From Bidens hawaiensis (Eukaryota > Streptophyta > Magnoliopsida > Asterales > Asteraceae), in assembly GCA_021521415.1 (NCBI GenBank), contig JAIQDT010000027.1, forward strand, positions 5,649,325-5,713,324: a stretch of DNA of 64,000 nucleotides, in the 5' to 3' direction. The notes beneath the pieces are model-generated. The model saw nothing but the letters and a program-made list of their open reading frames with translations, was not told the DNA's origin and did not search any database. Below, in pieces: positions 10,414-21,503 of the stretch. Each line of letters starts with the position of its first letter. Positions within the stretch are counted from its first letter, which is position 1. A program made the translations under genes and the position numbers.

Positions 10414-10960
10414 TGAAAGGACGGAGATGAAGTTCTTGAATTTAAAGGCCGGTATGATGACGCATCGTGAGTATACTACTGAATTCAACCGACTATCTAG
10501 GTTGGTGCCTGATATGGTTGACACTGAGGTCAAAAGAATCAAATGTTATGTGAGGGGATTGCCACAAAAAGTCCGCATGTTGGTCAGGGCAAATAAACCT
10601 GCTACTTTTGACTCTGCTGTTGAACTTGCAGAAGTGGTTTATGCTGACCTGGCTGAGGACGATGTGGTGGTGGGGGAAAAGAAGGAGAAGAAATGGGCTA
10701 CCTCTGCTAAGCGGTCTGGCGAGATGGTGACAACAACTGATGAGAGGAAGGCCAAGGTTGGTAACAAGGATGCGTGTAAGACGTGTGGGCGAGTGCACCC
10801 GGGGGAATGCAGGATTGGGACAGACAGGTGCTATCGGTGCGGAAAGGGTGGGCATTACTCTCGAGACTGCCCTGATCGTCCAAAGTGCTACAAATGCGGA
10901 AAAGCTGACCACATGGCTAGGGATTGCAAGGAATCAGGGGCGGGAGGTGCGGAAAGATAA
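10414..10960 (+). pseudogene. gypsy-3 gag fragment with zinc knuckles
   Basis: An open frame whose start is missing. It carries the gag signature MTHREYTTEFNRLSRLVP and a KCYVRGLP box, a Lys-rich linker, then CCHC knuckles CYRCGKGGHYSRDC and CYKCGKADHMARDC preceded by a CKTCGRVHPGEC half-knuckle. Gag of Ty3/gypsy elements binds and packages RNA. The stop at 10958-10960 is followed directly by 3' noncoding sequence, with no protease, RT or integrase. Either pol was deleted or this is a gag-only element of the TR-GAG type. The N-terminal part was lost at the junction with the copia-1 LTR. Confidence 0.85.
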
Positions 10961-11400
10961 AGACTTGAGGAAACTGCAGAGAGGAACGCTTGATGAAGGA
11001 ATAATTGTTCATGCAATGGTTTTATTAAGTTGCTTTTGCTTAAGGACTTGTTGTGTGTTAAGGTTTAAAACTTATGGTTATCAGTGACGTGTAATATATT
11101 GAGTAGGTTATGAATGATTATTATGTTATGATGAAATGTTGTTTTAGACAATAGTGTTAAAAGTACTAATCGAAGCCCTTGGAGGTATGAGATGAGTTGT
11201 GGTACATCGAGGGTCTCATGGACAAGCTACCTTAAATAGCTAAAACACATGACCACCATTTGATGACTGCAAAGTCGGAAGTAAGAAGGATAACTCAGAA
11301 AGCGAAGGCGATTCAAAAAAGCGTGTAAATATAAGAAGTTTTCCTTTTATAGGGAATAAGTTAGGTTTCGGGGACGAAACCTCTTTAAGGAGGGAAGACT
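10961..11400 (+). other. gypsy-3 3' untranslated region with PPT
   Basis: No gene seen. It ends in a GGGACGAAACC box and a purine tract AAGGAGGGAAG (11387-11397) directly before the LTR start at 11401. The same arrangement, a GACGAAA box then a PPT, precedes the 3' LTR of the other gypsy elements in the window. Confidence 0.75.
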
Positions 11401-12078
11401 TGTAACATCCCGAAATTTCCAAAATGATATTAATTATATTACTTAATAATAGAGGGAAAGTTGACTCGGGTTCGGGAAATAAATAATAGAGTAGGAGTTG
11501 GTATGAGTCGGGCTAGTGTTAGATTATTTGAGATGGGTTAAATGAGAATGGGCCTTAGGTCCATGGGCTTTAAGGGATATAAACATCCCCTAAACCACCA
11601 TAAAACCCTAAACCTCATCTCTTTCCATTCTAATCTCTACACATTCAAAAACACACACACCATAAACGAGCAGGATCCGAGAGAGAGTAAACGTTAGTTG
11701 GTGCTAGATCGTCGTGACGAACCAAAGCAACAAGACCAGCTCGTGTTCGTAAGTTCGACTCGTTCAAGGTACTTTTATGGTTAGAAATCGTTCGTATAGG
11801 TTCGGTTTGATTTGAGAAATGGTAGATCTGAGTTTGTATGGTAAAAACGAATCCAACAAAGCTAAACTTACTGAAAATGGTTATGATTTGATGGGTTAAT
11901 CGATTGATAAAAAGGACCCGTAACCTATATGCCTAAATCGCACCCTCTAAACATCGATGTTAGGTCGATTTGATAGTTGGGGTTTGTAGGCGCTGGTCAG
12001 ACGATTCCATGGGTACCTAAATCGAGTTATTTTGTTAAGGAACGAAGGATTTAAGAGCGAACAGAACCTGCAGACGAC

Positions 12079-12365
12079 AACTTCGCCTGCAAGCTAAGTT
12101 CGCCTGATGAACTTCGCCAGCAAGCTAAGTTCGCCTGATGAACTTCGCCTGCAAGCTAAGTTCGCCTGATGAACTTCGCCTAAAGCTAAGTTCGCCTAAG
12201 GTTTAACTTCGCCTAAAGCTAAGTTCGCCTAAGGTTTAACTTCGCCTAAAGCTAAGTTCGCCTATGGTTTAACTTCGCTTAAAGCTAAGTTCACCTAAGG
12301 TTTAACTTCGCCTAAAGCTAAGTTCGCTTAAGGTTTAACTTCGCATAAAGTTAAGTTCGCTTAGA
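12079..12365 (+). repeat. Array of AACTTCGCC / AAGTTCGCC motifs in a gypsy LTR
   Basis: Roughly eight to nine units of about 30 bp, each pairing AACTTCGCCT with AAGTTCGCCT, separated by GCAAGCT, GATG or AAGCT spacers. The motif equals that of the unrelated copia-1 family. Confidence 0.9.
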
Positions 12366-12398
12366 AAATAAATTAAAAACCTAATGGAAAATGTGCTC

Positions 12399-12487
12399 GA
12401 CCCCAGCCAGGGGCTCTGCCCCTTGGACCCTGCTAGGGGCTGCCGCCCCTAGACCCCGCTGCCAGGGGCGCTGCCCCCGGACCCCCG
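12399..12487 (+). repeat. GC-rich palindromic units
   Basis: Three degenerate units of the type CAGGGGCTCTGCCCCTTGGACCC. Each has a GGGGC..GCCCC dyad able to form a short hairpin. GC content is far above the surroundings. Confidence 0.85.
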
Positions 12488-13070
12488 TTCGTTGTGGGTA
12501 GTAGTTAAGACTGGAAAGATGATATGAGTAGTGATAGTTGTTTGATACGTGTACTTGTTATACAGTCAGCCGTGCACAGCTGAAGAAAGGGATTACGATT
12601 AACGGTGAACGTAACCGTGTTCAGGTGAGTTTCTAGCCCCATTCCTTGTTATGTTTTCGGGGCTGTGTGCATACTCGATGTGTTGTTAATACATTTATCC
12701 TAAGTGATAAGTGTATGTCATATGTGATATGTGTGATAGATATGAATGATTGTTTGTCGGTACGCGAACGATCTTCGGATATTGCGCGTACTGTCAGGTT
12801 AAAAATAAAGGTACGAATATTATATATCAAAGATGTATGAATATTTCAAATGAATACTTGTCGGGGCTGTGAACGATATTCGGATATTGCACGTAACGAC
12901 AAGGGGTATGGTTGTTAAATGAATGAGGTAAAGAATGCCTAGAGTGTTCTTATGTTATAATGTAAGTATGTGTATATAGGTACACGAATGGCATGTGAGT
13001 TCTACGTTTGACGTAGTAAGTTAGGATGGCAAATCCCTCTAGCTTCTGTCGGACATAGACTCGGCTGGTG

Positions 13071-13650
13071 ATGGCGTAGTTAAGGACTGCGAGCCTTATA
13101 CGTGAAGTAGATGATATATGTAAACGTATATAAGGACTGCGAACCTTATACGTAATGTAGATAGGCGTCAGCATATGAAAGGACTGTGAACCTTATACGT
13201 GCTGTATTTGTAGCATAGGGGAGGACTGCGAACCTCGTACGTGATATGAATTAGGTTGCAACATAGGGAAGGACTGCGAACCTTGTACGTGTTGTGGATG
13301 TATTTCAGCATAGGAAAGGACTGTGAACCTTATACGTGCTGATTTTGTAGCATAGGGGAGGACTGCGAACCTCGTACGTGCTATGAATTAGGTTGCAACA
13401 TAGGGAAGGACTGCAAACCTTGTACGTGTTGTGGATGTATTTCAGCATAGGAAAGGACTGTGAACCTTATACGTGCTGATTTTGTAGCATAGGGGAGGAC
13501 TGCGAACCTCGTACGTGCTATGAATTAGGTTGCAACATAGGGAAGGACTGCGAAACTTGTACGTGTTGTGGATGTACTATGGTATAGGGAAGGACCGCGA
13601 TCCTTGTACGTACCATAAATGGTGAACATAGGTAAGGACTGCGAACCTTG
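13071..13650 (+). repeat. Minisatellite with higher-order structure
   Basis: About a dozen copies of GGACTGCGAACCTTGTACGTG and variants. Three variants are combined into a block of about 137 bp that repeats nearly exactly (13304 onward and 13441 onward), so there has been recent array expansion within the LTR. Confidence 0.88.
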
Positions 13651-14142
13651 TACGTGTTCACGACCTTGAGTACAGGTATAGACGGTGAACTATGAACGTA
13701 CTCTCGGTAGACTGAGGTTAGTGATTGTAGATATGTATGTATGTATGGTAGCAAGTATGTATGTAGAACAGAAGGGTAACTAGTGAAGTATGGATATGTA
13801 TCTACAGATATGTATGTATGTGTATGTATTGTATGGCGTTCGATTAACTAGAACTCACTCAGCGTAGCTGACTTTTAGTATGCACGCAGGTGAGCTGATT
13901 ATAGAGTTAGCATGAGGATGACACACGGCATGGATTGAACGGCTGGCATCTGAAGAAAGAAGTAAAGATGTTTTAAATATAAAGTTTTGTGTTATGGTAT
14001 CAAAGAAAAGATTTAATGTTTTGTAACAAATGATTGATGTTTTTTTTATTCAGCGAAAAGTTTCAATAAACTCTGATTTGAAGAACTGTGTTTATGAGTA
14101 AATCCGACGCTAAAGTAGGGTCACCGGGTTCGGGGCCTTACA

Positions 14143-14935
14143 AATGAGTTGTGTTAATTGGTTCCGAGGATTGGCGATTTGGTTTCGCGTGTTGATAACG
14201 AGTAATTTGGTAGTGAATTTGTGGATTTTGGTTAAGAATAGAGTGTGTATTACGGATCTGGAATTTCTGGTTTTCTGGGTTTCTTGTTCATCATTTCCAA
14301 TTTTCTGGAAATTTCAGTTGAAGATTTGAAGATTCAAAGATGAAGATGATTCGCTATGTTGATTCGTTATCAATTTCACTTTGATTCGTTCATTAAATCT
14401 GTCAATTCGTTACTTATTTTACGTGATTCGCTAGTTAGTTCGCTATATTAGCTGTTCGTGTTATCTAATTCGCTGACTGGGTAAACTGATTCGTGAGACA
14501 CGTGTCCACCTTGGGATTTTTGTCATAACAACCTTTGCCACGTGGCATATGGTATCAAAGTTTGTTTCAAACGGTTGTAAAAACCTGATTCGTTATAGTT
14601 GATTCGCTAAATCAACTGTAGCTGATTCGTTACAATCTGTTCGTTGTCAAATTCGTTTCAAGAAACCTTTAGTTCGCTAAGCCTGCAGTTCGTGATTGAC
14701 TTTGTCAATTCATTAGTATTGACTAGTTCGTTGACTGATTTTTTTTACCATCTGATTCGTGGTCTGAGTTGATTCGTTAATCACTTGATTCGCTCAAATC
14801 AATTCTTGTTCGTTAACATTAATCTTTATTTCGTTAAGGATTGATTCGTTAATTACTGTTCACAGTTCGCTATAACTATTTACAGTTCGTTAAATCTTAT
14901 TCATTATACCCTTGAAGTTTTAATCCTTGTCAAAT
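14143..14935 (+). other. copia-2 leader with TTCG(C/T)TA motif array
   Basis: No gene. From about 14341 to 14915 there are about two dozen TTCGCTA, TTCGTTA and TTCGTGA-like sites, often as GATTCGTTA or AGTTCGCTA. The same motifs cluster upstream of the copia-2 accessory gene and in its LTR. No PBS is visible, so the true left part of the leader is lost. Confidence 0.85.
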
Positions 14936-17900
14936 ATGGCTGGTATGTATGCATTGGCTTCTCAAAACATGTTGCAACTTGATACCGAGATAGGTTCACA
15001 TTCTAAATGGCTAAGATTGATGAAGTTTAGTGACTTTGCCAAGTGGGAACCTCGGTTTCGTGCATATTTGGGGTCTGTTCACCCTGACTGCTCATATTGT
15101 CTCGTGAAGTTTATAAGGAACCGTTGATTGGTGATGATACTATTGGTTTTGTTCCTAAAGCTGTTTCTCAATATTCTCAAGAAGAAAAGAAAGCTTTAGA
15201 AATCGAAACAAAAGCTTATTCCACTCTCACTATGGCATTGCCAGAAAATATCTTTCATCAAGTGGGTAACATAAAGAGATGTGCTTTTCTATTCCAACAT
15301 CTTCGTATGAGAAGTATGGGGAACACAGCTGAAAGTAAGAAAGTGATGCTCAAGTTTCAGTTTCGAAACTTTAATCTATTGAAGGGAGAAACAGTTGAAG
15401 AGATGATTACATGGTTTATTCACTTAATTGCTGAAATGAACAAGATGAAATTGGAAATTTCTGAAACGGATAAAATAGACACTATTAAGAGTGTGCTTCC
15501 AAGTTCTTATTCGACATTTCTCATGGTTTTGAAAGAGAATGATTATTTCTTGAACGAAGATTTGACTGCACTTGAATTTTTACAAAAGATCGAAGCCAGA
15601 GAATATGATCTTAAGTGTCAGAAATCTTCCAAGGAAAATCAAGATCCAACTTTCTATGGTGGAAGTATGCCTCTTAGTTCATCGATTTCTCCAATCAATG
15701 CTTTTCTTACTCAAGCTGCAAGTGAAAAAGAATCAACTATGTTTAATGATCCAAAAGTTTTTTTTTATTTTGCTGGTAATTCTGGATTGTCTAGTGGTTC
15801 TGGAAGTTCAACTACGCGACTAATCCATTTGCTTCACCATCTAGTGTTAATATGAAGGAAGCTGAGCAAAACTTTGCTTTTCTGACAGCTTTTATGTCTT
15901 CATATGAAAACTTGGTAAGTAGTAAGATTGCCACAAGTGATTTAACTGATGAGGACTAAGATCAGATAGATCCAGATGATTTGGAAATCATGGATTTAAA
16001 GTGGAACATGGCTATGATCCTCCGTAAGGTTAAAAGATTCATGCAGGGAACTGGAAAAGATCTTCCGGCTTTAAACAAGAAATTGGGTTTTGACAAGTTG
16101 AAAGTAAAATGTTATAATTGTCAAGAATTTGGGCATTTCGCAAAGGAATGTGACAAACCAAAGAAAGAATACACTGGTTCTCGTGGTCAAAATTCAACTA
16201 TACCACGAGGTAGTGATGCTGAAAAGAAACCATCCTCTTCTACAACACAAGCAATGTTAGCAGATTGTAATGACTGGTCACAACGGTTATTATGTAATGA
16301 TGCTCAAGCAAATTTGGCTATGTTTGGGTTACACAAAGATTGTCAAGATACAAGTGGGAGTGAGATGTCTTCTGATAATGATTCTGGATCTGATTCTGAC
16401 GACTCTTGTGACAAGCCTCCAACAGTATTTGCTTGCATGGCCAAGATCAATGAGGTTAGTCATTCTATCTCTGCTACTTCATCTGTTAAAGTATCATGTA
16501 TTGATTGTGAATCTAACAAACCTAAGTTAGAAGCTTTGAAAAGTCAAAATGATAATCTTGTAAGAGAAATTGCTTCTCTGAAGGATACTTATCGACAGTC
16601 TCTTGAATCTCAAATGAGATCTCGAGAAAAGATTGAAGCATTGTCGACAAGTAACCACGATCTCAAAGCTGAGTTATCTGTAAAAATGACGATAAATGAC
16701 CAAAAGTTTCAAGAAATTCTGAAACATCGTTCAAAGATAACCGAGCTTGAGAATGAGGTTCTTGAGTTGAAGAACAAACTGGGAAAGTTTAGAAATTCTT
16801 CTTTTCTGTTGAATGAAATTATTGAAGTATCTGGTAAACAAAAGGATTCAAAGAAAGGTATTGGTTTTGTTGAAATTCCACCACCATTTCACAATGATTA
16901 CAAAATTAATCCTTTTTCTAGAAAAGAAGAGGATTTGATTGAGAAAGAAACTGTGATTTCTGAAAAACCTAACCCAGTTAAAACAGAAAAACAAGTTAAA
17001 ACAGAAACTGTTAGGACCCAAGTTGCTCCTTAAAAACCTCATGTTCAAAGTAAAAAGGTCTTTGTTGAGAATGATGACAAAGTGATTATTGAGGACGTGT
17101 TTGAACCTGAGATAATACACAAGAATAAGAACATCCCAAGTTCAAATCATATTCTTTGCGAACCTCAAGAATTTGTGGAAGCTGTGTATGGTTCTTTCAA
17201 GTCTCACATGAAAAGGGAAGAATCTGTAAAACCTAAACTAGTTAAAGCAAAGAAGTCAGATAAACCAAAGATTTCTGAGGAGGACTTAATGCGATTTGTT
17301 AATCCTCCTAGTTCTAAGCCTTCACCTGTTAGAGTTTTTAAGTTAAAAGGGATGGACACGATGTTCACGGAAAAAGATATTTCAATAAGTATCATAACAC
17401 TGAACTTATTGAGAGTGTATTTATCAATGAAACGATATGCTCAAGAAAAAACATCAGTTCCATCTGATCCATTGACGGAAGCAAAACAAGTTTTAAAACA
17501 AGCTAATAAAATTAAACTGGGACAGATACGTTGAAGAGTTTCTCAAGCTGTTCTAATTTGGATTTTTACTTGAAAAAGAAATCTAAATTATCTGATGAGT
17601 TTGCTAAGAGCATGACCAAAAATATGAGTCATCATCAAACTTCTGCGTCATTCAATCCAACTACCTCTCAACATCATCGTGTAGACATGCGAAGCTGTTT
17701 TCTTTGCGGTCAACATGGTCATGTAGTGAGAAATTGTAGTCAGAAGAGCTATCAGAATCTTCATCCTTTTATCAAGGATAACTCTAAGCCAATTCCATTG
17801 GTAAAGGAGATTCTGAAACGACCTGCGTCGTATGCTGATGACACTCATATTATGTTCTCTAATGTGAATCCACGGAAGGTTATTCATGTTAATGAGACAC

Positions 17901-18115
17901 ATGGTCAGGTTAAACCAAAGTTTGTCTCGCATGAGCCAATTTGTAGGAACACGAATTCAAACATTGTTCAAGCAGCTTACTTAAGACGAAAGTCTAGGAA
18001 GCCGGTAACTTATTCACAAGTGGCTGAACAACATTTGAACTCTGTTAAAGTTAATGATCAAAGAGAAAACCAAAAGGTGCCCAAGAATGAGGCCTGGGCT
18101 GCCTTTTTGAACTAA
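14936..18115 (+). pseudogene. copia-2 gag, long, two zinc knuckles, several breaks
   Basis: Starts MAGMYALASQNML. The capsid-like domain follows (KWEPRFRAYLGS, then TMALPENIFHQ and a long helical part to about 15610). After it come the LKWNMAMILRKVKRF segment, a first CCHC knuckle CYNCQEFGHFAKEC (16110-16150), a coiled coil (about 16530-16800), and a second knuckle CFLCGQHGHVVRNC (17693-17735), ending TAA 18113-18115. The length of about 1,060 codons is typical of the oversized Sirevirus Gag. Breaks: frameshift near 15095, frameshift near 15810, TAA at 15957, TAA near 17031, and a stop/frameshift near 17530. Gag would form the particle and bind RNA. Confidence 0.88.
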
Positions 18116-18136
18116 TCCTCTTTATTTTGTGTGTAG

Positions 18137-21100
18137 GGTACATCCAGGACTGTGTCTGGTGAAAACTGGATAATGGATAGTGGATGTTCTCGTCATATCA
18201 CTGGGAATCTCGACCTATAACCAACGTGAGAAATATTCAAGGGGGTTATGTAGCATTTGGTGGGAATTCTGGGGGCATGATCACACAAGAGGGTGAAGTT
18301 TCAAATGGTCACATCACGTTTGAGAAAGTAAATTATTGTGATAAAGTGGATCATAACTTATTAAGTGTATCGCAGATTTGTGACAAAAAGTACACAACAA
18401 TATTTACTGACAATGAATGTCTTATCTTGAAACCGGGATATGTTATTCCCGAGGACATGGTTGTCATGCGATTACCACGATCGAATGATATTTATATCTT
18501 AAACATGAGCTCTATGATATCCACATCGATCGAAACATATTTTGTCTCGAAAGTAACCGAGAAAGACTCAATTCTATGGCATCGTAGAATGGGTCATATA
18601 CATGTTAGAAAGATGAATTATTTAATGGCCAATGATTTAGTGTAAGGTGTCTCATTGAAGAATTTTAAATTATCCGATCACTGCGTTGCATGTAAAAAGG
18701 GCAAGCAGAAGAAGAAGACACATCCTTATAAATTATTGAATTCCAATAATACTCCTCTTGAACGACTCCAAATGGATTTATTTGGTCCTGTGAATCGTGC
18801 GAGTATTTCTGGGGATTGGTACTGTCTTGTGGTGACTGATGATTATTCAAGATACTCATGGGTGTTATTTATGAGTACGAAAGATCAAACACCGGTTTTG
18901 TTACAAAACTTTATCACCAAGATCGAATCTCTTTACAAACAAAAGGTGAGGAGAATTCGTAGTGATAATGGTACTGAATTTAAAAACACTGTCTTGGATT
19001 TCTTTTGTGCTCACAAAGGAATTCATCGAGAATACAGTGCACCTTATGTACCTCAACAAAATGGTGTTGCCGAACGAAAGAATCGAACCTTGATTAAAGC
19101 TGCACGTACAATGCTCGCTGATTCTAAGCTTCCCGTCCAATTCTGGAATGAGGCGGTGAATACAGCTTGCTATACTCTTAATCGGGTTCTAACAGTTAAA
19201 AGACTCAAAAAGACAAGCTATGAGTTATTGAATAATCGAAAACCTTATTTAAAGTACCTGGAACCTTTTGGGTGTCCATGTACGATGTTGAAGAAGGATG
19301 CGGGTAAATTTGTAGAAAAAGCTATCAAAGGTTATTTCTTGGGATATGCATATCCAAAGAAAAGGGTATTTAACTTTACATCCGGTTGTGTTGAAGAATG
19401 GTACCATGTGGACTGTCAAAAGTATACAACTCCTCCTCAAGGGAAAGGTCCCGATTGGATGTTTGACTACGATAGTTTATTTAATTCTTTTACTCCATCA
19501 ACTAAACACATTGACGAAGACCTGGTTCGAGCATATTTTGAAGATCATTTGGCAATTCCAAGATTTTCAAGTTCTAATGATGTTGCAGCTCAATCTGATG
19601 CTCCAACTAAGGAACCTCAAGTTGCTTCTCCAGTGGCTATCGATAATGTTTCCACTTCTTCTGATGATGATCAAGCTGAAGATTAAGTTATTAACCTTGA
19701 CAGTGATAATGTTTCATCTCCTAAACTTGGTGAACATTACACTAACTTATTTGATAATGTTGTTGTTCCTGAGAATCCCTCTCTTCGGATTCATGGATAT
19801 CATCCACAGGAAAACATCATTGGAGAACTTGATGTGGGCGTTCGTACACGTCATCAAGTTGCTTCGTCAAGTGATAATAACGTATTGTGTGCTTATACCG
19901 GTTTACATTCATCGGGAATTGTAAATCTTGCAAAATTCACTTGCTTTCTATCTCAAGTTGAGCCAACGACGGCTAGTAAGGCACTTGAGGATCCTTCTTG
20001 GGTAGAAGCTATGCAAGAAGAATTATAGCAATTTGCACGTTTGGGTGTTTGGGATTTAATAGACAAGCCTGCTAGAGTCAAGAAAGCGATTCCGACTAAG
20101 TGGTATTTAAATGTAAGAAAGACGATCGAGGGGTGATTTTCAGAAACAAGGCACATCTAGTGGTGCAAGGTTTTCATCAGCAAGAGGGTATTGATTACAC
20201 AGAAGTATATGCTCCAGTTGCAAGATTATAGTCGATTCGAATCTTCCTGGCATATGCAGCTTATAAGAATATCAAGGTCTATCAAATGGATGTTAAAAGT
20301 GCTTTTCTCAATGGTGAACTACATGAGGAAGTGTTTGTTTTACAGCCTCCTGGTTTTGAAGATCCTGATTATCCGGACCAAGTTTACCGATTAAACAAGG
20401 CCTTGTATGGTCTACATCAATCCCCGAGAGCTTGGTATGGCACACTCGCCGACCATCTGACTGATACTGGCTTCAAACGAGGGACTGTCGACTGCACTCT
20501 ATTTCATAAAACTGTTGGTGATGATCTTCTCCTAGTCCAGATTTATGTTGATATTATTTTTGGGTATACAAACGACACATTGTGTAAGGAGTTTGAGAAG
20601 TCCATGCAAACAAAGTTCGAGATGAGTTCGATGGGGGAGATGAATTTCTTTTTAGGGTTGCAGGTTCACCAGTCTGCTAACGGAATCTTCATTCACCAGA
20701 TTAAGTATGTGAACGACGTCTTGAGCCGATTCAAGATTTCTGCCGGAAAAATCCCTTCTATTCCTCTGCCCGTGGGTCACAATTTATCACCGGATGAATT
20801 GGAGGATACCGTTGATCCTACCCTCTATCGTGCCATGATCGGTTCTTTAATGTATCTAACGGCTTCTCGCCCTGATATTATGTTTGCTGTTTTTCTTTGT
20901 GCTAGGTATCAAGCAAGTCCACGAGTGACTCACCTAGCTGCGGTTAAGAGAATTCTTCAGTATTTGAGGGGAAATCCAGACATCGGGTTGTGGTACCCCA
21001 AGGATGATACTTTTGATCTTACTGCTTATTCCGACTCGGACTATGGAGGTTGCAAGATCGACTTCAAATCAACGACCGCAGGGTGTCAATTTTTAGGAAA

Positions 21101-21503
21101 CCGGCTTCTTTCCTGACAGTGTAAGAAGCAGACAACGGTCTCCACTTCAACCGCCGAAGCTGAGTATGTTGCAGCCTCGAGTTGCTATTCCCAGGTTTTG
21201 TGGATACAACAACATCTCCGCGACTACGGTTTGAAGTTTCTTACTACTCCTATTCTGATTGATAATTCTGCTGCAATTTCTATCAAAAAGAATCCTGTAC
21301 GACATTCGAAAACGAAACATATCAAAATTCGATATCACTTTATACGGGATTGCTTTGAGAAGAAGTTGATTGACCTTGAGAAAGTACATACTGACTTTCA
21401 GAGAGCCAATCCGTTTACAAAAGCTTTTGACAAAACACGTTTCAAATTTTTGCTTGGTTTAAACGGATTGACGACCCTTGCTGATATCCTTAAACAAGGA
21501 TGA
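18137..21503 (+). pseudogene. pol: copia-2 pol: protease, integrase, RT, RNase H
   Basis: Protease DSGCSRHITGN at 18176-18208, in the gag frame but after two in-frame stops; then GAG-pre-integrase LWHRRMGHIH (near 18575) and zinc residues CVACKKGKQ. The integrase core has QMDLFGP, RSDNGTEFKN and PQQNGVAERKNRT (18770-19090). RT starts near 19960 (DPSWVEAMQEEL) with [11 protein letters not shown] near 20290. RNase H has AYSDSDYGG near 21025 and AEAEYVAAS near 21155. Breaks: frameshift after the protease near 18215, TAA 18643, TAA 19684, TAG 20026, frameshift near 20135, TAG near 20227, TGA 21114. The RT active site reads YVDII instead of YVDDI, an in-frame loss of one catalytic Asp. Confidence 0.9.

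Larger units (their letters stand above)
11401..14142 (+). repeat. gypsy-3 3' LTR, 2742 bp
   Basis: Bounded by TGTAACATCCCG and GGGGCCTTACA. It follows a PPT, so it is a 3' LTR on the plus strand. A TATA-like GGATATAAAC lies near 11575. Three arrays sit inside: TTCGCCT motifs (12079-12365), GC-rich palindromic units (12399-12487) and a complex minisatellite (13071-13650). The partner 5' LTR is not in the window. The base after the LTR begins the copia-2 leader, so gypsy-3 appears to have inserted there. Confidence 0.88.
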
